Of a stretch of DNA of 39,676 nt, positions 16,496 through 24,217 are shown one piece after another. This DNA comes from Siculibacillus lacustris (GTDB lineage: Bacteria > Pseudomonadota > Alphaproteobacteria > Rhizobiales > Ancalomicrobiaceae). The notes under the pieces were generated by a model that was given only the letters and a program-made list of their open reading frames with translations, was not told the origin of the DNA and made no database searches. The first letter of the stretch is position 1. The number at the start of each line of letters is the position of its first letter. The translations under genes and the position numbers were made by a program. The stretch covers positions 1 through 39,676 of the forward strand of contig NZ_SJFN01000040.1 of the NCBI RefSeq assembly GCF_004328075.1. Direction: 5' to 3'.

Positions 16496-17344
16496 TCAGG
16501 CCTCGCGGCGGCCGCCCAGCGCCGCGTCGAGATCGGCGATCGCCGTGCCGTCGCCGGCGCGATCCTCGGCGATGCGCGCGTACACCGCCCCGAGCGCGCG
16601 GTAGAGCGGCGCCGCCGGGTCGTCCTCGCCGAGAAAATCGGCGATCTCGTGCATCTCGGCGACCCAGCGGTGAGCCTTGGAATACATGTCGGGGATCGCC
16701 CGGGTCAGACGCGCCAGCACCTCCGGGGCGCTGTCGGCCATCTCGGCGCGCAGGCCTTCGGCCGCGCCCGAGCGTTCGGCGGCGAGGAACATCGCCGTGC
16801 CGAGGCCGGTCAGCCCCTTGTTGATGCCGGCATAGACCATCTTCAGCGCCGAGGCCGCGCCGATCGGGCCGTCGATGCGGTGGAGCTTCAGGCCGAGGGT
16901 GGCGAGCACGTCGGTGTGCCGGTCGGGGTCGCCGGCGACGTGGAAGGCCGGCCCCGGCCCGTCGGGCCGCGGCGGTGCGCCGATGATCGCGCCGTCGATC
17001 ACCGCGCAGCCGGTCTCCGCCAGGATCGCCGCCACTTGCGCCATCGTCGCCGGGGCGATGGCGTTGCAGTCGACGAAACCCGGCTTGACCCGGGCCGCGG
17101 TCAGCGCCGGGGCGAGTCCTCGGGCGACGGCGATCGCCTCGGCCGGCGGGACGATCGACAGGATCAACGCGGCCTCGACCAGAGCGTCGGGATCGGCCGG
17201 GATCATTCCGGCGTCGCGGATGCGCGCCAGCGTCGCCGCGCTGCGCCCTTGCGCCGCGGTGAGGACCCGCGCGCCGTTGGCCACCAGCCGGCGGCCGACC
17301 GCGGCGCCCATGGCGCCGGCTCCGATGATCGCGATCGTCGGCAT
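16496..17344 (-). CDS. NAD(P)-binding dehydrogenase, 6-phosphogluconate / 3-hydroxyisobutyrate dehydrogenase-like (DUF1932 C-terminus)
   Basis: The 282-residue protein starts with a Rossmann fold, IAIIGAGAMGAAVG (GxGxxG at 8-13), and the C-terminal half looks like the DUF1932 domain: GAASALKMVYAGINKG with the likely catalytic lysine, then an all-helical region. It probably oxidises a hydroxy acid or reduces the matching keto acid with NAD(P), but the substrate is unknown. The proline at position 3 and the short strand before the glycine motif agree with ATG 17344. It stands alone, convergent with tRNA-Pro across 38 bases. Nothing in the neighbourhood hints at a pathway. Confidence 0.85.
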   Translation of the reverse strand: MPTIAIIGAGAMGAAVGRRLVANGARVLTAAQGRSAATLARIRDAGMIPADPDALVEAALILSIVPPAEAIAVARGLAPALTAARVKPGFVDCNAIAPATMAQVAAILAETGCAVIDGAIIGAPPRPDGPGPAFHVAGDPDRHTDVLATLGLKLHRIDGPIGAASALKMVYAGINKGLTGLGTAMFLAAERSGAAEGLRAEMADSAPEVLARLTRAIPDMYSKAHRWVAEMHEIADFLGEDDPAAPLYRALGAVYARIAEDRAGDGTAIADLDAALGGRREA

Positions 17345-17700
17345 GCGTGACCTCCCCTTGGTGTTGGACCGCCAGCGTCTCCCGCGACGACGGAAGCGTC
17401 AACGCCGGATGTGGCCGCCGCGGTCACGGGTCGGTGAGTGCGGCGGGACCGGTCGGCGCGCGCTCGCCCGGAGCCGCCGGGACGACATGCGCATGAGCGA
17501 AGTTCCGCCTTGACGGCGCCCGCGCAGTCGGGTGAAACCATAGGCCCCGGCCGGGCGACACCGCTGCGACGACCTCGCAGAGAATCAAGGTGTTGTCGCG
17601 GGTTCGACTCGCCCGCGCGACCGATCGGCAGCGGTGGGCGACGAACGGCACGGGGCTCGGGTCCGACGGCCGGACCGGGCGACAGACGAGGGCAACGACG
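17345..17700. other. Intergenic region with stable hairpins before the NDUFS4-like gene
   Basis: This 356-base gap lies between divergent genes. At 17556-17598 a compound stem can be drawn (CGACACC with GGTGT..GTCG outside, CTGCGA / TCGCAG inside at 17564-17580). A second stem follows directly at 17597-17617 (CGCGGG / CCCGCG). The second resembles a tRNA T-arm in sequence (GGGTTCGACTC), but its loop is nine bases and no acceptor or anticodon arm exists. It may be a structured leader of the downstream gene. I see no protein gene in it. Confidence 0.35.
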
Positions 17701-18006
17701 ATGGTGGCGCGCATCTCTCGACCGGCCAAGACGGCCATGCAGTCCGGACAGGCCAAGGCCCGCCGTTGGATGCTCGACTACGAGCCGGCGAGCGCCAAGA
17801 CCACCGAGCCGCTGATGGGCTGGACCTCGACCTCCGACACCCAGGCTCAGGTGCGGCTGTTCTTCGAGACCCGCGAAGAGGCGATCGCCTATGCCGAGCG
17901 CAAGGGCCTCGAGTACCGGGTGATCGAGCCCAAGGAGAAGACGCCGAAGACGGTGTCCTACTCCGAGAACTTCAAGTTCGGCCGGGTCGGCACCTGGACC
18001 CACTGA
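17701..18006 (+). CDS. NADH dehydrogenase accessory subunit, NDUFS4 family (ETC complex I conserved region)
   Basis: This 101-residue protein is the bacterial counterpart of the mitochondrial 18-kDa complex I subunit NDUFS4, found mainly in Alphaproteobacteria. It would sit on the peripheral arm of complex I. The family signature is readable: RRWMLDYEP, PLMGWTSTSDT, VRLFFETREEAIAYAERKGLEY, then VSYSENFKFGR. Length and start (ATG 17701, AGGG upstream) are typical. It is usually encoded apart from the nuo operon, as here. A long, structured leader precedes it. About 180 bases downstream begins the fix control region, which has its own promoter. Confidence 0.93.
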   Translation: MVARISRPAKTAMQSGQAKARRWMLDYEPASAKTTEPLMGWTSTSDTQAQVRLFFETREEAIAYAERKGLEYRVIEPKEKTPKTVSYSENFKFGRVGTWTH

Positions 18007-18181
18007 TCGGCCTTTCGACCGCGCATCCTGCGCCGCCGCCGACCGACGATCTCGGCCGACGGCGCTTCGTCGTGGCGTGCGCTCGGCCGCGATGAGCCGC
18101 GAGCCGACATCGGTCCCCTGTTCCCCCTGAACGCCCCCACCGCCGAGCCCGCACCTCGCGCGCCCTCGCTCCCACCGACCC

Positions 18182-18197
18182 TGTCGCAAATCCGACA
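18182..18197 (+). promoter_or_regulatory. NifA upstream activator site (TGT-N10-ACA)
   Basis: TGT at 18182-18184 and ACA at 18195-18197 are exactly 10 bases apart, the NifA consensus. The sequence in between also gives inner symmetry (TGTCG / CGACA). It lies about 120 bases upstream of the predicted fixA transcription start, the usual distance. Confidence 0.82.
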
Positions 18198-18284
18198 GCG
18201 GCGGTCGTGAATGTCGGACGGATCGTCGCAGCGGGATTTCACTTACATCTCCTGAATTCGGCGAAAAACCGCCGTTTCGCGCTC

Positions 18285-18299
18285 TGGCACGGGCCGTGC
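18285..18299 (+). promoter_or_regulatory. Sigma-54 (RpoN) -24/-12 promoter of fixABCX
   Basis: TGGCACG starts at 18285 and TGC stands at 18297-18299, with GG (18286-87) and GC (18298-99) separated by the required 10 bases. Only one base of the TTGC box differs (GTGC). Transcription should start near 18311, about 50 bases before the fixA ATG. Confidence 0.83.
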
Positions 18300-18360
18300 G
18301 TAGGCTGGTCCGAGGGATCGGTCGTCGCCGATCGATCCGCCGCCGTCGAGGAGAGCGCCC

Positions 18361-19212
18361 ATGCACATCGTCGTCTGCATCAAGCAGGTTCCCGATTCCG
18401 CGCAGATCCGCGTGCATCCGGTGACCAACACGATCATGCGCCAGGGCGTGCCGACGATCATCAATCCCTATGATCTCTTCGCCCTCGAGGCGGCGCTGCG
18501 GCTGCGCGACGAGCACGGCGGCACGGTCACGGTGCTGACCATGGGCCCACCGATGGCCGAGGACAGCTTGCGCAAGGCGCTGACCTTCGGTGCCGACCGC
18601 GCGGTGTTGCTCACCGACCGGTTCTTCGCCGGTTCCGACACGCTGGCCACTTCGTTCGCGCTGGCCCAGGCGATCGCCAAGATCGGCGAGACCTTCGGCA
18701 CGCCGGACATCGTGTTCACCGGCAAGCAGACCATCGACGGCGACACCGCCCAGGTCGGTCCCGGCATCGCCAAGCGCCAGAAGCTGCTGCAGCTGACCTA
18801 CGTCTCGAAGATCGCCGAACTCGACCTCGCCGCCCGGCGGATCAAGGTCGAGCGCCGCGCCGAAGGCGGCGTCCAGGTGCTGGAGACCCGCCTGCCGGTG
18901 CTGATCACCATGCTCGAGGGCACCAACGAGATGCGCCGCGGCACCATGGTCGACGCGCTGCGCGCCGCCCGCGCCGAGATCGTCACCTGGTCGGCCAAGG
19001 ACGCCGGCATCGAGGACGTCCTGAAGTGCGGCCTGCGCGGTTCGCCGACGGTGGTCAAGCGGGTGTTCGCGCCGGCCGCCCGCTCCGACAAGGCCCAGAT
19101 GATCGAGATCCAGCCGGCCACCCGCGACACCGCCGATGCGCTGGTCGCGGCGATCTTCGGCGGCATCGCCGGGATCGAGGGCGACCTCGTAGAACTGCAC
19201 CAGACGCTCTGA
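18361..19212 (+). CDS. fixA: Electron-transfer flavoprotein beta subunit FixA
   Basis: FixA pairs with FixB to form the ETF of the FixABCX complex, which bifurcates electrons from NADH to quinone and to ferredoxin or flavodoxin for nitrogenase. The 283-residue protein opens with [13 protein letters not shown], has the [21 protein letters not shown] stretch, and the nucleotide-binding segment [21 protein letters not shown], all typical of FixA rather than of housekeeping EtfB. GAGGAG precedes ATG 18361 at a 9-base spacing. It is first of four genes, 17 bases before fixB. The NifA site and sigma-54 promoter directly upstream show nitrogen-fixation control. Confidence 0.97.
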   Translation: MHIVVCIKQVPDSAQIRVHPVTNTIMRQGVPTIINPYDLFALEAALRLRDEHGGTVTVLTMGPPMAEDSLRKALTFGADRAVLLTDRFFAGSDTLATSFALAQAIAKIGETFGTPDIVFTGKQTIDGDTAQVGPGIAKRQKLLQLTYVSKIAELDLAARRIKVERRAEGGVQVLETRLPVLITMLEGTNEMRRGTMVDALRAARAEIVTWSAKDAGIEDVLKCGLRGSPTVVKRVFAPAARSDKAQMIEIQPATRDTADALVAAIFGGIAGIEGDLVELHQTL

Positions 19213-19229
19213 TCACCGGGAGGGGACCC

Positions 19230-20345
19230 ATGACCGACAAGCCCGTGACGCCCGCCGCTCCCGCCGCCGGTGGCAGCCGCGCCGGCATGAAGAAGGAACT
19301 GCCCGAGCACTTCAAGGCCTACAAGGGCGTGTGGGTGTTCGTCGAAGTCGAGCGCGGGGTGGTCCATCCCGTCTCCTTCGAACTGCTCGGCGAAGGCCGC
19401 AAGCTCGCCGACCAGCTCGGCGTCGATCTCGCCGGTGTGGTCCTCGGACCGCCGGGCGAGGGCACGAAGCATGCGGTGGCCGAGAGCTTCGCCTATGGCG
19501 CCGACCTCGTCTATCTGATGGAAGACGCGCTCCTCACCGACTATCGCAACGAGCCCTTCTCCAAGGGCCTGACCGATCTGGTCAATACCTACAAGCCGGA
19601 GATCCTGCTGCTCGGTGCGACCACGCTCGGCCGCGATCTCGCCGGCTCGGTGGCCACGACCCTGCTCACCGGCCTCACCGCCGACTGCACCGAACTGGCC
19701 GTCGACGCCGACAAGTCGCTGGCCGCCACCCGCCCGACCTTCGGCGGTTCGCTGCTGTGCACCATCTACACGCTCAATTTCCGGCCGCAGATGGCGACCA
19801 TCCGGCCGCGCGTCATGAAGATGCCGGCGCGGGTCGAGAAGCCGGTCGGACGCGTCGTGTCCCATCCCTTGGCGATGGTCGAAGACGACATCGTCACCAA
19901 GATCCTGGCCTTCGTCGCCGACCGCGAGACCAACAAGGTCAATCTGGCCTATGCCGACATCGTGGTGGCCGGTGGCCTCGGCCTCGGCGCGGTCGAGAAC
20001 ATGCAACTGGTCAAGAACCTCGCCAAGGCGCTCGGCGCCGAATACGGCTGCTCGCGACCGATCGTCCAGAAGGGCTGGATGCCGGCGGAGCGCCAGATCG
20101 GCCAGACCGGCAAGACCATCCGGCCACGGCTCTACATCGCCGCCGGCATCTCGGGTGCGATCCAGCACCGGGTCGGCGTCGAGGGCGCCGACCTGATCGT
20201 CGCCATCAACACCGACAAGAACGCGCCGATCTTCGACTTCGCCCATGTCGGTCTGGTCACCGACGCCGTGCGCTTCCTGCCGGCCCTCACCGAGGCGTTC
20301 TCGCGCCGCCTCTCGCCCCACAATCGCGACAAGCTCGCCGGCTGA
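19230..20345 (+). CDS. fixB: Electron-transfer flavoprotein alpha subunit FixB
   Basis: FixB is the alpha subunit of the nitrogen-fixation ETF. Its C-terminal third holds the FAD-binding core, with [22 protein letters not shown] and [24 protein letters not shown]. The N-terminal domain ([13 protein letters not shown] onward) contacts FixA. The 371-residue product is standard for FixB and carries the usual short N-terminal extension before the first strand. GGGAGGGG stands close before ATG 19230. It lies 17 bases after fixA and 25 before fixC, clearly within one operon. Confidence 0.97.
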   Translation: MTDKPVTPAAPAAGGSRAGMKKELPEHFKAYKGVWVFVEVERGVVHPVSFELLGEGRKLADQLGVDLAGVVLGPPGEGTKHAVAESFAYGADLVYLMEDALLTDYRNEPFSKGLTDLVNTYKPEILLLGATTLGRDLAGSVATTLLTGLTADCTELAVDADKSLAATRPTFGGSLLCTIYTLNFRPQMATIRPRVMKMPARVEKPVGRVVSHPLAMVEDDIVTKILAFVADRETNKVNLAYADIVVAGGLGLGAVENMQLVKNLAKALGAEYGCSRPIVQKGWMPAERQIGQTGKTIRPRLYIAAGISGAIQHRVGVEGADLIVAINTDKNAPIFDFAHVGLVTDAVRFLPALTEAFSRRLSPHNRDKLAG

Positions 20346-20370
20346 CGCCGTCTGACGAGGAGACGAGACG

Positions 20371-21678
20371 ATGATCGAAGAACGGTTCGACGCCATCGTG
20401 ATCGGGGCCGGCATGGCGGGCAACGCCGCGGCCTACACCATGGCCTCGCGCGGCCTCAAGGTGCTGCAGCTGGAGCGCGGCGAATATCCGGGTTCCAAGA
20501 ACGTCCAGGGCGCGATCATGTACGCGTCGATGCTGGAGAAGATCATCCCCGATTTCCGCGAGGATGCGCCGCTCGAGCGCCACCTCGTCGAACAACGCTT
20601 CTGGGTGATGGACGACCGCTCCCACACCGGCATGCACTACCGCTCCGACGACTTCAACGAGGACAAGCCCAACCGCTACACCATCGTGCGGGCGCAGTTC
20701 GACAAGTGGTTTTCGCGCAAGTGCCGCGAGGTCGGGGTCACGCTGCTGTGCGAGACCACGGTCACCGAGCTGATCCGCAACGATGCCGGCAAGGTGCTGG
20801 GGGTCAAGACCGACCGCCGCGGCGGCGCGGTGTTCGCCGACGTGGTGGTGCTGGCGGAGGGCGTCAACGGCCTGCTCGGCCCCCGCGCCGGTCTGCGCGC
20901 CTCGCCGAAGCCCGAGACGGTGGCGCTGGCGGTCAAGGAGATGCACTTCCTGCCGGCCGAGACCATCGAGAGCCGCTTCGCCATCAAGGGCGACGAAGGC
21001 GTGGTGATCGAGATGGTCGGCACCTTCTCGAAGGGCATGACCGGGCTCGGCTTTCTCTACACCAACAAGGAGAGCATCTCGGTCGGGCTCGGTTGTCTGG
21101 TCTCCGACTTCGCCGAGACCCGCGAGAGCCCCTATGCGATGCTCGAGGCGTTCAAGGCTCATCCCTCGATCGCGCCGCTGCTGGCCGGCTCCGAGTGCAA
21201 GGAATATGCGGCCCACCTGATCCCCGAAGGCGGGTTCAAGGAGATCCCGCAGCTCTACGGCGACGGCTGGGTGGTGGTCGGCGACGCCGCCCACTTCAAC
21301 AACGCCGTCCACCGCGAGGGCTCCAACCTCGCCATGACCTCGGGCCGGCTCGCCGGCGAGGCGATCCACCGCATCAAGGCGGCCCGCGATCCCCTGACCA
21401 AGGACACGCTGAAGCTCTACAAGCAGCTCCTGGACGAATCCTTCCTGATGAAGGATCTGAAAAAATACAAGGACCTGCCTGGACTTCTTCACACGAATTC
21501 GAAGAATTTCTTCCTGTCCTATCCGCAGCTGATGAGCCAGGCGGCGCAGAGTTATCTGCGGGTCGACGGCACGCCGAAGATCGACAAGGAGAAGAAGACC
21601 CTGCGCTCGTTCATCGACAAGCGCTCGCGCCTCGGCCTGATCTCCGACGCGGTGAAACTGGCGATGGCCTGGCGCTGA
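20371..21678 (+). CDS. fixC: FAD-dependent oxidoreductase FixC (ETF:quinone oxidoreductase-like)
   Basis: FixC is the membrane-associated flavoprotein that passes electrons from the FixAB flavoprotein to the quinone pool and works with FixX. The 435-residue protein opens with [31 protein letters not shown], an FAD dinucleotide fold, followed by [13 protein letters not shown]. Later, [31 protein letters not shown] is the second FAD contact. GAGGAGACGAGACG precedes ATG 20371. It is third in fixABCX. The gap to fixX is unusually long (161 bases) and contains stable inverted repeats. Confidence 0.97.
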   Translation: MIEERFDAIVIGAGMAGNAAAYTMASRGLKVLQLERGEYPGSKNVQGAIMYASMLEKIIPDFREDAPLERHLVEQRFWVMDDRSHTGMHYRSDDFNEDKPNRYTIVRAQFDKWFSRKCREVGVTLLCETTVTELIRNDAGKVLGVKTDRRGGAVFADVVVLAEGVNGLLGPRAGLRASPKPETVALAVKEMHFLPAETIESRFAIKGDEGVVIEMVGTFSKGMTGLGFLYTNKESISVGLGCLVSDFAETRESPYAMLEAFKAHPSIAPLLAGSECKEYAAHLIPEGGFKEIPQLYGDGWVVVGDAAHFNNAVHREGSNLAMTSGRLAGEAIHRIKAARDPLTKDTLKLYKQLLDESFLMKDLKKYKDLPGLLHTNSKNFFLSYPQLMSQAAQSYLRVDGTPKIDKEKKTLRSFIDKRSRLGLISDAVKLAMAWR

Positions 21679-21754
21679 GGCCGTCGGGATCGCCGGCAAC
21701 CGCGGTCCGGCACGATCCTCGCAAGGGAGACTTCACTCTCGCAACAAGGCACTT

Positions 21755-21811
21755 CGACCGGGTCCGCCCGGTCGGCAATCCGACAATTTCTCGGGTGGAG
21801 CGCGGCGCTCC
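21755..21811 (+). other. Two inverted repeats in the fixC-fixX spacer
   Basis: An 8-bp perfect stem with a TCCG loop (21755-21774, CGACCGGG / CCCGGTCG) is followed by a 7-bp dyad (21797-21811, GGAGCGC-G-GCGCTCC). No T-tract follows, and fixX lies just beyond. They may adjust the fixX level or protect the mRNA; I see no second sigma-54 promoter here. Confidence 0.45.
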
Positions 21812-21839
21812 CCCGGCCCCGGGATCGGAGGACGGAACC

Positions 21840-22136
21840 ATGACGGTCGCAACCGAAGCTCGCGTCGAAGACAAGCTGTTCCAGAACCGCTACCTGGTCG
21901 ATGCGGGCAAGCCCCACATCAAGGTGCGGGCGCACGAAACCCCCAGCGCGGCGCTGGTCGCCCTGACCGCGGTGTGCCCGGCCAAGTGCTACGAGATGAA
22001 CGATCGCGGCCAGGTCGAGATCACCCCCGACGGCTGCATGGAATGCGGCACCTGCCGAATCCTCTGCGAAGCCTCCGGCGACATCGAGTGGGACTATCCG
22101 CGCGGCGGCTACGGCGTGCTCTACAAGTTCGGCTGA
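21840..22136 (+). CDS. fixX: Ferredoxin-like protein FixX
   Basis: FixX is the small iron-sulfur partner of FixC. The 98-residue product has one [4Fe-4S] motif C66-x2-C69-x2-C72-x3-C76, plus C46 and C50 in VCPAKCYEM, a conserved pair in FixX proteins. The N-terminus ([19 protein letters not shown]) and the ending ([10 protein letters not shown]) are typical. GGAGGACGGAACC precedes ATG 21840. It is the last gene of the operon, followed 16 bases later by a 14-bp hairpin. Confidence 0.96.
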   Translation: MTVATEARVEDKLFQNRYLVDAGKPHIKVRAHETPSAALVALTAVCPAKCYEMNDRGQVEITPDGCMECGTCRILCEASGDIEWDYPRGGYGVLYKFG

Positions 22137-22151
22137 GGGCGGCGGCGAAAT

Positions 22152-22189
22152 CGACGGGCCGGCAGGCGGGAGGGTCTGCCGGCCCGTCG
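22152..22189 (+). terminator. Strong hairpin after fixX
   Basis: A perfect 14-bp stem (CGACGGGCCGGCAG, 22152-22165, with 22176-22189) and a 10-base loop lie 16 bases after the fixX stop. No T-run follows, so it is a terminator-like or 3'-stabilising structure closing the fix operon. Confidence 0.65.
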
Positions 22190-22271
22190 CGTCGGTGGCG
22201 GGCGCCCCCTCCGGTCCGGGTGCGGCGAAGCGAATAGCGGTGATGTTTCAGCCTGTTATGGCAGCCGCGAA

Positions 22272-22298
22272 GAGAGGCCGCGATCATCGTGGCCTCTC
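22272..22298. promoter_or_regulatory. Near-perfect 27-bp palindrome before the CoA-transferase gene
   Basis: GAGAGGCC (22272-22279) pairs with GGCCTCTC (22291-22298), and CGAT / ATCG pair inside across a single central C; one G-T position interrupts. It lies about 165 bases before the CoA-transferase start, in the remaining 325-base gap after fixX. It could be an operator or a second terminator. Nothing else is seen in this gap. Confidence 0.45.
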
Positions 22299-22461
22299 CT
22301 TACGTATTTGGTAGGACTACGCTTTTCGCCCCAGTCGGGGTAGGCAGACACCATCGTTCGAAGGACTGGATGGCCTCGTCGAGACGAGGGTCGGCAGCGA
22401 TTTCGGACGGTCCGTCGCCCGACGGCGTCCTTTCGGCGCTCGAAGAAGAGGTCCTCCGTTC

Positions 22462-23985
22462 ATGTCGATCGATGCTCCCCAGTCCCGCGTCCTCAACGAA
22501 GCACTGCGCTCGAAGATCATGTCGGCGGCGGAGGCGGCGGCGCTGATCCCGTCGGGATCGCATGTCGGCATGTCGGGCTTCACCGGGTCCGGGTACCCGA
22601 AGTTCGTGCCGGTCGAACTCGCCAAGCGCATCGAAGAGATCCACAATCGCGGCGAGCCCTTCAAGATCTCGGTGTGGACCGGCGCCTCGACGGCGCCCGA
22701 GCTCGACGGCGCGCTCGCCAAGGTCGACGCCATCGAGATGCGGCTGCCCTACCAGTCGGATCCGAACTGCCGCAAGCGGATCAACGAAGGGACGATGGAC
22801 TACATCGACATCCATCTCTCCCATGTCGCCCAATACGTCTGGTTCGGCTTCCTCGGCAAACTCGACGTCGCGGTGATCGAGGTCGCCGGCATCACCGAGG
22901 ACGGGCACCTGATCCCGTCGTCGTCGATCGGCAACAACAAGACCTGGCTCGATCAGGCCGACAAGATCATCCTCGAGGTCAATTCCTGGCAGAGCCTGGC
23001 CCTCGACGGCATGCACGACATCTACTACGGCACCGAGCGGCCGCCGAACCGCAAGCCGATCCCGATGGTCGCCGTCGCCGACCGCATCGGCGAGCCCTAT
23101 TTCCGGGTCGATCCGGACCGCATCGTGGCGATCGTCGAGACCGACTCCTCCGACCGCTGCACCGCCTTCTCGCCGCCGGACACCAATTCGCAGCTGATCG
23201 CCGGCCACATCATCGACTTCCTCGCCCACGAGGTGAAGGCCGGGCGCCTGCCGGCCAATCTGCTGCCGCTCCAGTCGGGCGTCGGCAACGTCGCCAACGC
23301 GGTGATGGCCGGCCTCGAGGCGTCGCATTTCGAGAACCTCACCGCCTACACGGAAGTCCTCCAGGACGCGATGCTCAGCCTGATCAAGTGCGGCAAGCTG
23401 ACCATGGCTTCGGCGACCGCGGTGTCGCTGTCGGAAGAGGCGACCGCCGACTTCCTGCAGAACATCGACTTCTATCGCGAGCGGATCATCCTGCGCCCGC
23501 AGGAGATCTCCAACCATCCCGAGCTGATCCGCCGCCTCGGGGTGATCGCCATGAACGGCATGATCGAGGCCGACATCTACGGCAACGTGAACTCGACCCA
23601 CATCGGCGGCACGGCGATCATGAACGGCATCGGCGGCTCCGGTGACTTCGCGCGCAATGCCTATATTTCGATGTTCATGACGCCGTCGACGGCGAAGAAC
23701 GGGGCAATCTCCTGCATCGTGCCGATGGTCAATCACGTCGACCACACCGAGCACGACGTCCAGGTGATCGTCACCGAGCAGGGTCTGGCCGACCTGCGGG
23801 GCCTGAGCCCCAAGAACCGCGCCAAGCTGGTGATCGAGAAGTGCGCCCATCCGTCGTTCAAACCGGCGCTGCAGGAGTATTTCGATCGGGCGATGCACGG
23901 GACCACCGGGCTGCACACGCCGCATCTGCTCGACGAAGCCTTCTCCTTCCTTCCCAAGTGGGCCGCCGCACACAAGGCGGACTGA
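22462..23985 (+). CDS. Acetyl-CoA hydrolase/transferase family, succinyl-CoA:acetate CoA-transferase type
   Basis: The 507-residue enzyme belongs to the class I CoA-transferases near AarC and Cat1, which swap CoA between succinate and acetate (or related acids). The N-terminal half has SHVGMSGFTGSGYPKFVP. QSGVGNVANAVMAGL and the glutamate E298 in AYTEVLQD, which forms the acyl-glutamyl and CoA-thioester intermediates, follow. YGNVNSTHIGGTAIMNGIGGSGDFARNAY is the strongest family signature. ATG 22462 has AAGAAGAGG ten bases upstream. It lies between the fix operon and the glycogen cluster but has its own leader and a following hairpin, so it is probably transcribed alone. Acetate or succinate metabolism is the likely role; which acid pair it prefers cannot be read from sequence. 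Confidence 0.92.
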   Translation: MSIDAPQSRVLNEALRSKIMSAAEAAALIPSGSHVGMSGFTGSGYPKFVPVELAKRIEEIHNRGEPFKISVWTGASTAPELDGALAKVDAIEMRLPYQSDPNCRKRINEGTMDYIDIHLSHVAQYVWFGFLGKLDVAVIEVAGITEDGHLIPSSSIGNNKTWLDQADKIILEVNSWQSLALDGMHDIYYGTERPPNRKPIPMVAVADRIGEPYFRVDPDRIVAIVETDSSDRCTAFSPPDTNSQLIAGHIIDFLAHEVKAGRLPANLLPLQSGVGNVANAVMAGLEASHFENLTAYTEVLQDAMLSLIKCGKLTMASATAVSLSEEATADFLQNIDFYRERIILRPQEISNHPELIRRLGVIAMNGMIEADIYGNVNSTHIGGTAIMNGIGGSGDFARNAYISMFMTPSTAKNGAISCIVPMVNHVDHTEHDVQVIVTEQGLADLRGLSPKNRAKLVIEKCAHPSFKPALQEYFDRAMHGTTGLHTPHLLDEAFSFLPKWAAAHKAD

Positions 23986-24000
23986 CCGCGACTTTCGAGA

Positions 24001-24016
24001 GGGGGTGAAAGCCCCC
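24001..24016 (+). terminator. Short GC hairpin after the CoA-transferase gene
   Basis: GGGGG-N6-CCCCC begins 16 bases after the stop codon. There is no T-tract, so it is only a weak terminator candidate. Confidence 0.35.
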
Positions 24017-24125
24017 GACCGCGGGCCCTGCGAGCCGAGGGTCGGCGCCGCCGGTCACGGTGGCCGCCGCGCCTCGCGACGTGCCGTTCCCTTCGGGCAT
24101 CGGAATTGCAAACGGGGTTCGAACC

Positions 24126-24141
24126 GTGGCATCGATGCCAC
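24126..24141. promoter_or_regulatory. LacI-family-type operator upstream of the glycogen cluster
   Basis: GTGGCATCGATGCCAC is a perfect 16-bp palindrome with a central CG. The inner 14 bases fit TGNNANCGNTNNCA, the general LacI/GalR-family operator pattern, at every fixed position. It lies 76 bases before the glgP start codon; a weak TTGCAA box at 24106-24111 would put the -10 region over it. No LacI-type gene is in the window, so the regulator must be elsewhere. Confidence 0.65.
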
Positions 24142-24217
24142 CGGGTGGACCGTCCGACGACTCGCGCACGGCGTGGGGTCGGCCGCTGTCGGGGATTTCA
24201 CAGAGGGAGCGCAGGCG

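Noticed and set aside
17591-17625. tRNA-like T-arm (GGGTTCGACTC within a GC stem)
   Set aside because: The loop is nine bases rather than seven, and no acceptor, D or anticodon arm can be built around it.
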